DNA of 64,000 nt, from the NCBI GenBank assembly GCA_030549495.1, contig JAUIRK010001040.1:620001-684000 (forward strand). Direction: 5' to 3'. The notes under the pieces are model-generated. The model saw nothing but the letters and a program-made list of their open reading frames with translations. It did not search any database and was not told the DNA's origin. This stretch comes from Nectonema munidae. Lineage: Eukaryota > Nematomorpha > Nectonematoida > Nectonematidae. This document shows, piece after piece, positions 42,629-53,650 of the stretch (the first letter of the stretch is position 1; each line of letters begins with the position of its first letter). The translations under genes were made by a program, and so were the position numbers.

Positions 42629-43262
42629 GTGTCAGTTAACAACTAGTTCACTGGCGGAAGGGGCGGAACCGGGGTAGCCCCCCCCCCCCCCCCTAAAATT
42701 GCATTGCCAATTGTTTGAAAATTTTTTTTGATGTAATTCTTTTCGTAGAACTCAAATATAATGATGATTTCTGCAACTCAATTTTTAGATTCAATCTTTC
42801 TCTAAAGTGAAAAGCCCTAAAAAGTTTTTTATGTTTCAATAGTAGTTAAGTGTGACACTTATTACTTTTATATTATCCAATTTTTTTTTGTAAATTTATT
42901 ATTTAACCCTCAACCGATAATTGTCTACATTTTGTAGTCATGCTATTGATAAACATTTATACCAATTATATCCAAGGTTCTTAGGTCAAATAGAGTATAT
43001 TTACACACTTTGATCAGGAAAATATGTGCAAGATGTGTGTCAGATTATAAATTTATCATCTTACTATTACTTTTTCAGCAAACACATGTAATTCACTCAT
43101 CATTTTGACACGATTTATGAAGACAATATAGTGTGCTTGCTTTGAAAATAATCAATATTTCATTTCTTCATCCTCATTTGACTGCTTTCTCTAAAAAAAA
43201 TTTTGCAAACAGATTTAAAATCCACTTATCATTTTTGAACAAAGTTCTTTGCAGATAATAAA

Positions 43263-45469
43263 TTGTGTGATGAGGATGACACTTTATTTTTACAAGATGC
43301 TGACGATGATTCTTTTTCTACTGATTCCTTTTTTGAAAGAAGTAGTTCAGATTGGTCAACTTATTCAAATAACTTGTTTTTGCAAAGAAGGAACATTCTG
43401 AAAGAAAGGAGTAAACTTCTTATAAACAATACTAGCCAGCTTGAAATTTTTGAGTCAATCTTCAACGAAGAAATACGAAGAAGCATTTTAAAGTACACGG
43501 ATCAGAAAGTAAAACAAGTGAAAAGCCAGGACCCTCAAAAGTTTCAAGCTTCACACTTTGCAACTTTTACTTTCGATGAACGGAACGCTTTTATCGGATT
43601 CCTTATAAGATCTGGAGCTGATCGTGACAAATATGACTGACTTATCTGACTTTTATTCAAAAGACGATAGTAAGCCATTCTATAGAGCGTGTATTTCTTT
43701 CAATAGAGTAAAGTTTTTTCTTAGATGCCTTCGATTTGATGATAAAAACACAAGAGATGAAAGGAAGAAAAAAGATAAAATCACTGCTATACGTGAAATA
43801 TGGGATCTCTTTTTAGTTTCAATCCAAAAAGTTTACGTTCCTAGCGAAAATATTACTGTTGATGAACAGCTGGTTGGTTACCGTGGAAGCATACCTGGTA
43901 GAACATACATGCCATGTAAACCTAAAAAATTTGGCATACAAATTTTAGTGTGTCCACTTTAAGGTCTTTTTTTCATTACCCGGGGAACGAGGACCTCGTA
44001 ATTTTTGAAAATTTTCGCGGGGATTCCCCGGGGAAGAAAAAGCGATTTTTTTACAGTAAAAACTGTTCAGAAAAGAAAATTTAAAATTCTCATATAAGAT
44101 TTTTATTGAAAAAAATTTTAATGCATAAAAGATTTATGTTTTATAAAAATATCTAAGAAAAATTAGAGCGTTCAAAGTTTCATCATTCAACTGGTTTCTT
44201 ATTTTTGTAGAAAAATAACCCATTGACGAAAACACTCTTTCGGCATCCACAGAAGTTGGTTTTATGCTCTAAATTTTTGAATAAAGTTTCTAAAACTTCG
44301 GGCCTCCTATTTGTTTCTAAATAAAGGTCACATGTTTTTTTCATTATTTCCTCTATGCTTGAAATCTTGCTTTTAGTTTCACGTTCTTCATTTTCATTAA
44401 TCTTCACAAATTCGTCCAATTCCTCCTTCACGCTTTTCTTCTCTGTTTTTTGGTGCTAACGATTAATCTTTCATCTTTCTTCTCCGTTACTTCGATATTT
44501 TTGTCGTCGGATTCGACAAAAAAATTTTTTCGAAAATTCCCCGAGGAAATTTAAAATTTTTTTCAAGGACGAGGATTTTGAAATTTCACGATTCCCCGGG
44601 GACTCGAGGACGAGGAATCCCGGAGTGGACACCCTTGATACATCATTTGAATTCAATGCAATAATTTATTGTGGTAAAGAAGGAGAAAAATGAAGTGTAA
44701 ATTTAGCCAAGAATGTAGTTATGCCTTTGTGCCAGCCTTTTTATTACACTGGGCGAAACATCACGACAGATAACTTTTTTACAAGTCATGATTTAGCAGT
44801 TTCTTTATTAGAGAAAGATTTAACATTAGTCGGCACGATTCGTTCCAACAGAAAAGAAATACCAACGTCTATGAAAAAAACTAATGATCGCTTACCTATG
44901 TCAACAAAGTACGTCTTTGATAACACAAACAATACCATGCTTCTTTCATTTGTTCCAAAAAAAAAAGTAAAAATGTTCTTTTACTAACAGCGAATTATTT
45001 TTCAACAGACATTCAAGATTTGTGTAAACCTGAAATAGTGCACTTCTACAATCAAACTAAAGCCGGAGTCGATTGTTTTGATGGAATGATTGAGGGAGTA
45101 TACTACAAGAAGAAAGACAGAGTGAGGTGGCCTCTGATTATTTTCTACAACATGCCGGATATAGCATGTTTAAATTCTTATATTATATACAAGAAAAATA
45201 ATGGAAATTTTTCCAAAAAAGCATTCATTAAAAATTTGGCTTTTCATCTCTCGGAGAAATACATGAAACAGAGAGCAAAGAAAAAGTCACTGCCATATGA
45301 TGTGGAAAACTGTGTACGAATTATGAAAATTTTGACCTATGCTTCTCTGCTTTCTACTATTACTACTTCTACAACCAAAACACCTGGAAAATGTTTTTCT
45401 TGTAGAAAGTCCACAAGAAGCAAGTGTGATGAGTGCAGTAATTTTACATGTAAAATACACAATAAGTAG
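43263..45469 (+). pseudogene. piggyBac transposase A, interrupted and frameshifted
   Basis: After an acidic N-terminus (CDEDDTLFLQDADDDSFSTD) come FDERNAFIGFLIRSGADRD, then FYRACISFNRVKFFLRCLRF and NITVDEQLVGYRG, with the first catalytic Asp. A hAT fragment interrupts at about 43944-44637. It resumes with FEFNAIIYCGKEG, GRNITTDNFFTSHDLAVSLL (second Asp), LTLVGTIRSNRKEIP, KAGVDCFDGMIEG (third Asp) and RWPLIIFYNMPDIACLNSYI, ending in a zinc-binding CFSCRKSTRSKCDECSNFTC. All three catalytic Asp residues survive. Several frame changes and the insertion make it non-functional. Confidence 0.92.
43944..44637 (-). mobile_element. inner hAT remnant inserted in piggyBac transposase A
   Basis: GTGTCCACT on the left is inverted as AGTGGACAC on the right. 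The arms carry TTCCCCGGGGA-type palindromes. On the minus strand 44137-44431 encodes LYLETNRRPEVLETLFKNLE and, after a frame change, TSVDAERVFSSMGYFSTKIR then NQLNDETLNALIFLRYF, which is the hAT dimerisation domain. Only this C-terminal part of a transposase remains. The piggyBac frame resumes with DTSFEFNA just right of it. No exact target duplication could be fixed. Confidence 0.75.
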
Positions 45470-45544
45470 AAAAAAAAGTTGTGAAATGCATAAAATGTAA
45501 TGAAAATTAAAATAAAACGTTTACTTTGCTAAAACTTTGTTCCC

Positions 45545-46944
45545 TCATACTCTCTTCATTTTTAACAACACGACATGTCTTCTTAGAATTTCATTTTGGA
45601 CTACGTTTTTTCCTAGTTCTTCTAAAAAAAAGACGTCAGTTTTCCCTTATTCCAGCTAGGGTTGATTTGTACCCACAAAACAAAACTATTTACACATGAA
45701 ATATCAATCATGTTACAGAATAAAGCAAAAGGCCATCTATTCTTTTTACTGTGTATGATCCAACTAGTTGATCCAATGTGTAGGATCCCCATTTTTGTTT
45801 ATAATTTTTGGAAGATTTTTGTTATCTAAAGACACACTTTTGTCATGATGAAGGGTACTCAAGACATTCATTGTTTTGTATTTTTTAGGAACATATTGCA
45901 GCAGTGTAGCATTTTCGCTAAAATAAAAATTACTTGAATGTACAGCAAGACGACGAAGTTCTTTCTTATCATAAGGAAGCAAAAATGTTTTATTCGAGCG
46001 TACCGTTCCCACAATTGTCAACTTTTTTTTCATCAATTGGATTGCAAGGTTGTAAGAAGTAAAAAAGTTATCTCAAACAAGATGCCTTCTTTTGAGGTTT
46101 TGAACTAAATCTAAAACAACTCTTTGTCCTTGGTTTTTTTTCGGCAGCTTGTAAATTCCATGCGTACTTTGTTTTGCTATCACATAAAATCCAAACTTTG
46201 ATGCCATATTTTGCTGGCTTAGAAGGAATATATTGCTTTATTGGACATCGCCCACGAAAAGATACAAGTTGTTCATCTATCGTTATATTTTCGTAAGGAG
46301 TAAAAAGAGTTTGCAAATTTCTTACCCAGTTTTTCCATAATTTTCTGATTGGAGCTAACTTGTCTTTAGCATGACGTACCTTTCTATCCTTTTTGTCATC
46401 GAAGCGCAACACTCGAGTTTTTGTTTCAAACGTCTTCTTTGACATGGTAGCTTTAAAAATTTGGTCTTCCAATATCATCATCCCATAAATTAATCAGAGA
46501 TTCGCCATATGAACGAAAAACTCCAGCTAAAATCAAAATACCAATGTATGCTTTCAAAGTGACTTCATCTACATCATTCCATTTATCTTTTTAAATACGT
46601 TTTCCTTCAAGGTTCGTATTATAAATAAAAATTTTCATCAATGAAAAATTAAAACAAAAATCAAATGAATCCATAATATTTGAAATAAACTTTTTAGCAC
46701 ATTTTGTCACTCCAACTTTACCATGAATAATATTTTCAGCTCTAAATTTACCTTGAAGATTAAGAATATCGGTGCTCCATCTAACACTTTTATCTTTTGA
46801 TAACAATTCTTTTTGCTCTTTTTGACACTCTTCACTTGATTCTGAATAACCCTCACTATTTTCTACATTTTCTTCTATAATATCATCTTCAGTATGAGAT
46901 AAATCATCCATTGCTTCTTCTTCACTTTCAAAACGCGTAGACAT
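45545..46944 (-). pseudogene. piggyBac transposase B, frameshifted
   Basis: Starts MSTRFESEEEAMDDLSHTED (acidic N-terminus as usual). Then DKWNDVDEVTLKAYIGILIL and AGVFRSYGESLINLWDDDIG in a second frame, FKATMSKKTFETKTRVLRFD, NITIDEQLVSFRGRCPIKQY (first Asp), AKYGIKVWILCDSKTKYAWN, then LTIVGTVRSNKTFLLP, YVPKKYKTMNVLSTLHHD, and RWPFAFIL-NMIDISCVNSFV near 45700 with FFLEELGKNVV. The segment around the second and third Asp is damaged or missing. It ends within 100 bp of the end of transposase A. Confidence 0.9.
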
Positions 46945-47905
46945 TATTTTGAAAACAAAAAAGTAACACAAAAGAAAAGTAATGGTGACGCAAAAAATAA
47001 TTTCAGTAAAAATGTTTATAAAATTGAAAAACGGCGTATGTTGATACAAAATATACGTCTGTTTTTCTTCTTGAATTTTGCAATAACTGTGTTGGTAAGT
47101 AAAACTATATGAGTATAATGTTATGCATAATAATACGGAGGTAGTCTATTGTAATAACAACAAAAGTCAATTCATTGTAATAGCGAAAAGATTAAAAAAA
47201 TATATAAATACATTTTTAACAAATGGGTAAAATTTCACCCAAGGGTAATATTTTTTTATATTTATTATCATATATTTAATTTCTAATCATAGTCAAACTC
47301 CAATACTTTAAATTTTATATTAAAATTAACAAATAGCCAGAAGTTAAACTTTTGAATAGTTAAAATAAAATATTTATCAAAGTTCAAAAATTAAAATGGG
47401 TGAAAAATCACTCAAAGATGGTATGAGGATTAAAAAAACATAAAAACTTTGTTTTTTGAAAAAGTCTACATTTTGTAGACAATTATCCAATGAGGTATAT
47501 CAAGAAGTCCGCACGGATAAGGGTTAAACACATCAAGTTTTACCACATCAATTCACTTCGCAGTTCAATGAATGAAGATTGTTTTAAAGCTCTCATTCTT
47601 CTCTTTGTTCACAGAGACATTCGATTGGATATTGACAACATTATTGATATGTATGCTAAAAAGTGTCTTAGACGGATGAGGCTCATTAATCCTCTTAGTT
47701 CTTACTTAATCTAGTTACATTAATAAACTTATAATTTTTTGATACTCTAAGTTTTATGATAAAAAGTCAATTTTCGCGTTTTATTAAACTATTACCCAAA
47801 ATAAGATAAAAGTAGCTTAACAATTTTGATAAAGCTTAAATTTATATGCTTCAAATTTGAGTTTTAGTTTAGTAAAATCCCCTCCGCCCCTATAGTTACT
47901 AGTGT

Positions 47906-48390
47906 TTTAGTGGTAATGGACTTTTAATTTTTTACTTTTGAACTTTTTCAGTTCTTTCAAGCTTTTTAAAAATAAATGAGCGAAATTGGGAACCAACTCT
48001 TTCTAATCATAGCAAAATTTGTTCAAAAGTTACTTTTCATGCATGATGTTTGAGCGCATAATCATGATATCCAAAAATTTAAAAGAAAATGTAGAAAAAT
48101 TAAGAGAATTATAAAAAAAAACTTCAGCAGTCAAAACTTGATTTTCTTAATAAACATTTACTCTCTTTCTTTTTTTAATTAAAAAAAAACAAAATCTCAC
48201 AGTTGATCTTTTTAAAGGAAATTTTTCAAAGTGAATAAACAAGCTTATATTAGCAATACTAAAAATGTAAATAGAATTCGTTTAATCCGAAAAATCTAAA
48301 AATAACTAAGTTCTTCTAAGTACAAGATTTCAATAAGTAACACACAATCAGCTACACAAAGGAATGTATCGATGACTTGTTTATTTTTAT
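47906..48390. other. intergenic DNA
   Basis: AT-rich, nothing recognised. Confidence 0.5.
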
Positions 48391-49680
48391 TAGGGCTCTC
48401 GCAATACCACCCGGGAGACAACTTCCCAGACTACATTTTTTTTACGAAATCAAAGAAATTACTAGTGAAAATTATCCAATAAAATTTCTCACACAAATAT
48501 GAGAGAATTGCAATTCATGGGCAAATTACACGACTTTTTATTCAAGGTAAATTACTTTAAATTACGTTAAAAAAAACGTTCTTATAATTTTATTTTAATT
48601 ATTTTTATTTAAAAAATTTTAAAACAATTACATAATATCAATCAAATGACTCTCTGATTATAAACATTTTAAATTTGCCTTCAATAATAGCAAATTATCA
48701 AAGTTCTTATCATTTAGACAACCTGTGTTTGGTTGAAGAATCAGAAAAGCAAACGAAAATAACCTTTCAACGCGTGAAGAAGACAGGATTGCAGTGTTAT
48801 ATTTCAGAAAAATTTCTTTTATTGACGAATATTTTTTCAATGAATCAATATCATTTGATGGATCATTCAGGTATTGAGAGACTTCTAAAGAAGCTTGATT
48901 TTTTGCTAAATCTTGATCTTTGTCTTCTTCATCAGAAAATGTAAAAAGGGAAGCTTTGTTTTGGTCTTTGTGAAAGTCATTTGCTTCAGATTGAGGTTTA
49001 TTTCTATCTAAGACCTTTTCTGCGAGCCTAATTAGCTTCTCTCTTAGTGTATCTCGTTATCTTTGACGATTGGTTTCATTTTGAAGGTTGGATGCGTAAC
49101 AATAGCAATCATTGGATTTTGTTCAATAAGGTCGGAAAATCGTTTTTCAAATCCCAATATTATAGCTTCAAGGTCTGCTGCAAGACATTTCAAGTCATTT
49201 TTTTTGAGACAAAGGAGATCTTTGTGTGTTTTTTGAATCACAGGAAGAATGTGACCATACAGAAAATCTAGAGCTAGTGGAATTTGTTTTAAAATTTGAC
49301 AATATTGATGTAAAATAGATTTATCAACCTCATTAAATGCCGACAAATCCAATTTATCACAAACATAACGGGGTTTTTCCATTTCAATTCCTAAAAGATA
49401 AAGAAGAGAGTCGTAGATGAGGTTGCATCTCGTTATGATTGGCGTGACCAAAGACTTTCCACACACTTCCTGAAAGATTTCAGCTGATTTAGGATAGTTT
49501 CATTTCTTCGACAAGGCATATGGATTTTTTTAACAAGTATCCTTAGTTCTCTATAAAGCAGGCTGAAAAATGAATCTAAAAGTTGTGCACTATTATAGAT
49601 TAGCACTTTGACAACTTGCAATCCCTTATAAGTTGCAACGAAATCATGGATTTCCTTATTCTAACAAGACACTACTACTA
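48391..49680 (-). mobile_element. hAT element remnant (ZBED4-like)
   Basis: Minus strand, from right to left: VTPIITRCNLIYDSLLYLLG (family 'TRWNSxYDxL'), DKLDLSAFNEVDKSILHQYC, LKQIPLALDFLYGHILPVIQ, LKCLAADLEAIILGFEKRF, then FSDEEDKDQDLAKNQ, YNTAILSSSRVERLFSF and NDKNFDNLLLLKAN, the dimerisation domain. TAGGGCTCTCGCAATACC at 48391 is probably its 3' terminal repeat. The N-terminal finger and first catalytic block are not visible, and no left partner repeat was found. Three or more frame breaks. Confidence 0.8.
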
Positions 49681-50873
49681 ATTTTTTTATTGTAGAATTC
49701 AAAAAAGGCCATAAGAGTCAACAATTTGAATTTTTAATAAATTCATTTATTTCATATTAAAAAATCAAATTGACTTATTTCATGAAGCACTATTTCTGTT
49801 TCAAATACAAAAGTTCGTTATCAAAAAAAATTAAGTTCTTACGATTCCAGATCAGAGAATAAAGTCAGAGAGTTAGATAGACTAGAAGAGTTGTGAAAGG
49901 AAAGAAAACCTTCATGATGTAATGTACAATTTGATGTCACCCTTTTGCAAGAGAAGATAATTGTAAACAAACATGTGGCGCCACTGGCTAGTTCTTCAGG
50001 CAAGCTTCATAAAGACACGCAAAGAAGATGGATATGTTTGTGTAATGATACAACTTCTAGTACTCTGATTTTAGTGCTTCATTTTTACACACATGCTTCT
50101 TATAGTCTTCAATAATTCAATAAATAATGCGCCATCATCATCACACGAATTGCAGATATTTTTGAGTTCAGTTCAAATAGCGTAATCCTTTGAGATACGA
50201 TTTACTGTAAAATCAAAAGAGTCATATCTATAAGAGAGCTGATATAAACGGGTTTCACTTTCCCTATGCATTTTGATGTAAGTTATGGTTATATAATTAT
50301 ATTGACGCAAGACTTAATTAATTAGCAATTAATAAGCATTAATTTGGGTTAATTATGTGTCAGTGCATATCAAAGTGTGATCGTAAAAGTAGTAATGTTC
50401 CCACTTCCGTTCAAAGTATGCTAAGATGGGAAGTTCCAAAGGTGAAGCGTTGAGAGCGAGATATGAGACAATATCTATGGTTCAAAAGCCATTTGATCCC
50501 GCACATTCTACCAGCGTACAGTGAAGATATAGCTCGCTTAGTTTTAAAATTACTGTTAGGTGCGAGTATTCAAAGATTTGTGAAGATAATGTTAAACAAA
50601 TAAAAGAAAAAAGAACATATTGGTACTTGCTGACGTAATGAATGAAATAAAAAGTTATCCGACAAACATACTAAAGGCAGCTCCTGATTGGATGAAAAGC
50701 GCTAAAATAATGAAGGAATCTTTGCTAAGTGAGAGTTGAATGTAATCTAGTTAGAGCGTTTAGTTTTTGAGGCGGTTTTCTTTTCAGCTAATTCTCCATG
50801 GGAAAATGACTTGCCTTAAATTCAGAAGTGCGAAGAGAAATTTGACGTTAGAGGAGTAATATGATTTGAAGAG
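49681..50873. other. intergenic DNA, nothing recognised
   Basis: No gene or repeat family that I can support. Confidence 0.5.
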
Positions 50874-50970
50874 TTACAAACGGTTTTTTATTATTGGAGG
50901 ATAGCAAATCGAATTGTACCATTGACAGCAAGGACTTTCCTTGTTCCAGGCTTCTTTACATTCAGAACAC
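50874..50970 (-). CDS. possible terminal exon encoding a Cys-rich peptide
   Basis: The minus-strand acceptor AATTTTTACAG is followed by 97 nt ending in TAA that encode CSECKEAWNKESPCCQWYNS and ICYPPIIKNRL. Five Cys in about 22 residues (C-x2-C-x9-CC-x7-C) and Trp/Tyr content are unusual for random translation of AT-rich DNA. No upstream exon or poly(A) signal was identified. Confidence 0.25.
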
Positions 50971-51131
50971 CTGTAAAAATTTTTGGACTAAATGGTGTAA
51001 AGATTTGTCTTTCTTTTGGTCAACCAAAAAAAGTGGCGCCAAGGAGTAAAAAATATTAAAACAGGTTAAATCGTTCTGCTTTGGATCTTTCAACACAAAT
51101 GAAATCATACTTGTACTACACACATGCACAC

Positions 51132-51389
51132 CAGTGGCGGATCCAGAAATTTCTTATAGGGGAGGGGGGGGGGGGGGGTGAAATCTATTTAAATTTTTTG
51201 CAATTTTGCTAAAAGTCTTCAGAGAATACGACAGCTGTATTATGTCTTTTAGAATTCGACTTGTGATATCGTTGATATAAACGTAACAAGTATTGTTTTA
51301 GGGAAAAGAAAAATTAGTAAGGGTAATTTTCGAAGCCATTTTCCATATGGAGGGCCTAGGCCCATCAGCCCCCCCTGGATCCGCCACTT
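51132..51389 (+). mobile_element. hAT-type MITE, CAGTGGCGGATCCAG family, copy 2
   Basis: Left CAGTGGCGGATCCAGAAATT, right CCCCTGGATCCGCCACTT; a long G run near the left end. The interior GTCTTCAGAGAATACGACAG and AGGGTAATTTTCGAAGCCAT is the reverse complement of the copy at 60592. The flanks do not show a duplication. Confidence 0.8.
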
Positions 51390-52980
51390 GGAAAATATAT
51401 AAAGACACAACAGTTCCCACAACACGCCTAGAGAAGAAGCATTTCATCCAAGATCTCTGATCTACCATTGAAGATTCCTCTTAAAAACAATTCCAAAAGC
51501 TATCAATCAACTACTCACCAAATGAATGAAAATCTTCTTTTTTCTCATCACAATAAAGCTTCTTTCTTTTGCGTTAAACATAAGTCATATTGTAATATCC
51601 ATTGTAAGAATAAAAAATTTGGGTAAATTCATTAATACTATTCTTGAAAGCTGAAGAATAGTGGTTTCGTAAGCGATGCAGGTGTATTCATCACATTAAA
51701 AGAAAAAACACATAACTACAATATGTAAGTCAAAAAAAAGTTAAAAAAATTCTCTCCATATATCAAATGTAGTATGTATGGGTGTAACCAATGAGGGAGT
51801 GCATGAGAAGATTTCACTTTGTTGAAAAGGACCCAGATTATTATTAGTGTTATTATTATTGCGTTCAATTTATAAAACACAGCCTCTTTTAAACACTGTG
51901 ACAAGTCGCTAGATAAAAAGTGTGAAGGAGTAATCAGGTCATTCCTAATTGTATTTTGCGTATACATACACACATAGGTTAGCTATATATTGCATACACA
52001 TTACACACATGCATGGATAATAATGGTTTTGTAGTATTCATCACATCAACTCACTTACTTTATATTCTTCCGCCGTGCACAAAATATCGCGCGATGCAAA
52101 AGTAAGTAAGTGCGCATCATAAGAATTGCTGCTATCTTTAAGTGCAAAGACATCATCACATAGATATATTATAAATACATACACACTTTCTATTGTGGAA
52201 TATAAGCAGAAGTAGGATATCATAAATGAAGCAAAACGTTTTAAACACACAAAATGAACCCACAAGCACGCGCAACCTTTCTCCCCTATAAATCCGAGGT
52301 ATTGCACAAAGACGCTATATGTGTCGTGGCAAAGATGACAGCAATACCACCGTGTAAGTGAAAGAGAGACAAGTGATAACAGGTTTGTTTGCATAAATGA
52401 TTTTGAGAACCGATTAATAATATATCCGCTTTCATATCTACAATAAGTATACACATATCCACATATGATAGAGATGGGTAATAGTGAAGTAAATAAGTTA
52501 TTTGTCAATCTTTCAAAAACAAATAAATATTTTTTTTCAAATCAAACCTGTTTATTTATATATATATACATAGATATGTGTTTCCGACATTTCTCTTTAT
52601 TTAACCTTGTTAACATTTTTTTATTTCGAGTAAAAGACACTAGATTCTTAGAAAGCACCAATAAAAAGGAATTCAAATAAAAATGGTGCAACCGCTTGAT
52701 GATTTTATAGAGCGCCAAAAAATCATAAATAAATTTATTAGATCTCTCATCTGATTAGTCAAATATGTGTTAATAATAATAATAATATTTCAACCAATCA
52801 AAATGATTGCAGCGAGACACACACAGACGGAAGCCAGGCTATTATAATATAGACATCTTTTTCTCATCTTCAGATTATCCGATGCTAATTTTCTAAGTTC
52901 TCCATAATATTCCTATAATATTTCTTCTTATGCAGTTTTACTCATAGATCAGGTTTGCTTCAGGATATCCTACTTTCTGG
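51390..52980. other. intergenic DNA with no supported gene
   Basis: 51950-52450 has ordinary rather than AT-rich composition. A 155-codon minus-strand open frame there has no recognisable motif. Confidence 0.4.
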
Positions 52981-53650
52981 GCTTGACCTTTTTACGCAAT
53001 CCGTGTAATTTTGTCGCAATCCCCATAAATTTTGTCGAAATTACCCTAAATTTTATCATAATCACCCATAATTTGTCTCAATCCTTTACAAACACATAAA
53101 AAATTTTGAATATAAGAATTTCGTCCCAACTTTTCAAGTTAATTTTTTTTTATAGATTGTGAAAGACTAGGAAGATTTTGAGGAATGTGGTTTATATTCA
53201 TTTTTTCAAATTTTAAAATTTAGTTTAAAATTTTAAAAAGTAAAATAATTGAATGGTTACGAAAAAAAAGAAAAATTTGATAGATTATAAAAATATAGGG
53301 GGATAAGAATTTCACCAAATTTGGGGTGATTGAGGCAAAAAAATAAAACTAAAAGAAAGATTATAGGCAAGACTGAGACAAATTTGATGAATTACAAAAA
53401 TTTTGAAGAATTGTGTAGGATTGCGAGAAATTTTGGCGAATTTAATCCAATTTGAACAAATTTAAGGGATTGCGAAAAAAAACGTAAAATTAAAAGAAGG
53501 ATTACGAGGACAAAAGTGATAGATTACAAAAAATTTCAGGAGATTCTAAAGATTTGCGACAAATTGGGGAGATTACGACTAAATTCGGAGATTCCGACAT
53601 AATTTAAGGGGATTGCGATAAATATAAAGGAAAATTGCATCAATTTCGAA
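52981..53650. repeat. inverted array of degenerate GGGATTGCGACAAAATTTA phrases
   Basis: From about 52990 to 53085 the phrase occurs in one orientation (TTTTGTCGCAATCCCC repeated with a period near 24 nt); from about 53300 to 53640 it recurs in the opposite orientation with drifting period. The two halves flank about 200 bp of other AT-rich DNA. Resembles the other phrase-built foldback elements in this window. No coding content. Confidence 0.7.

Larger units (their letters stand above)
42907..47523. mobile_element. TTAA-bounded piggyBac unit with two convergent transposases
   Basis: TTAA (42903-42906) precedes CCCTCAACCGATAATTGTC and TTAA (47524-47527) follows a right end whose reverse complement begins CCCTTATCCGTGCGG and reaches GGATAATTGTCTACA about 28 bp further in. 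Both ends thus share a GATAATTGTCTACA block placed at different depths, each next to a TCTACA...TGTAGA palindrome. Inside, a plus-strand transposase (43263-45469) and a minus-strand one (45545-46944) face each other tail to tail. The two differ clearly in sequence, so this is not a simple inverted duplication. Confidence 0.85.
42649..47905 (+). mobile_element. outer hAT remnant hosting the piggyBac insertion
   Basis: CACTGGCGGAAGGGGCGGA near the left and TCCGCCCCTATAGTTACTAG near the right are inverted. ACTAGT occurs just outside or at both edges. Right of the piggyBac unit, 47524-47714 encodes HINSLRSSMNEDCFKALILL, FVHRDIRLDIDNIIDMYAKK and CLRRMRL, which matches the C-terminus of ZMYM1-like hAT transposases. 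The rest of the transposase is absent on the left, so the hAT was internally deleted before or after receiving the piggyBac. Exact edges are uncertain by several bases. Confidence 0.65.

Noticed and set aside
52041-52508. 155-codon open frame on the minus strand
   Set aside because: Residue use is scattered Cys/Tyr/Ser without motif, there are no splice or start signals, and it lies in a repeat-prone intergenic patch; best explained by chance.
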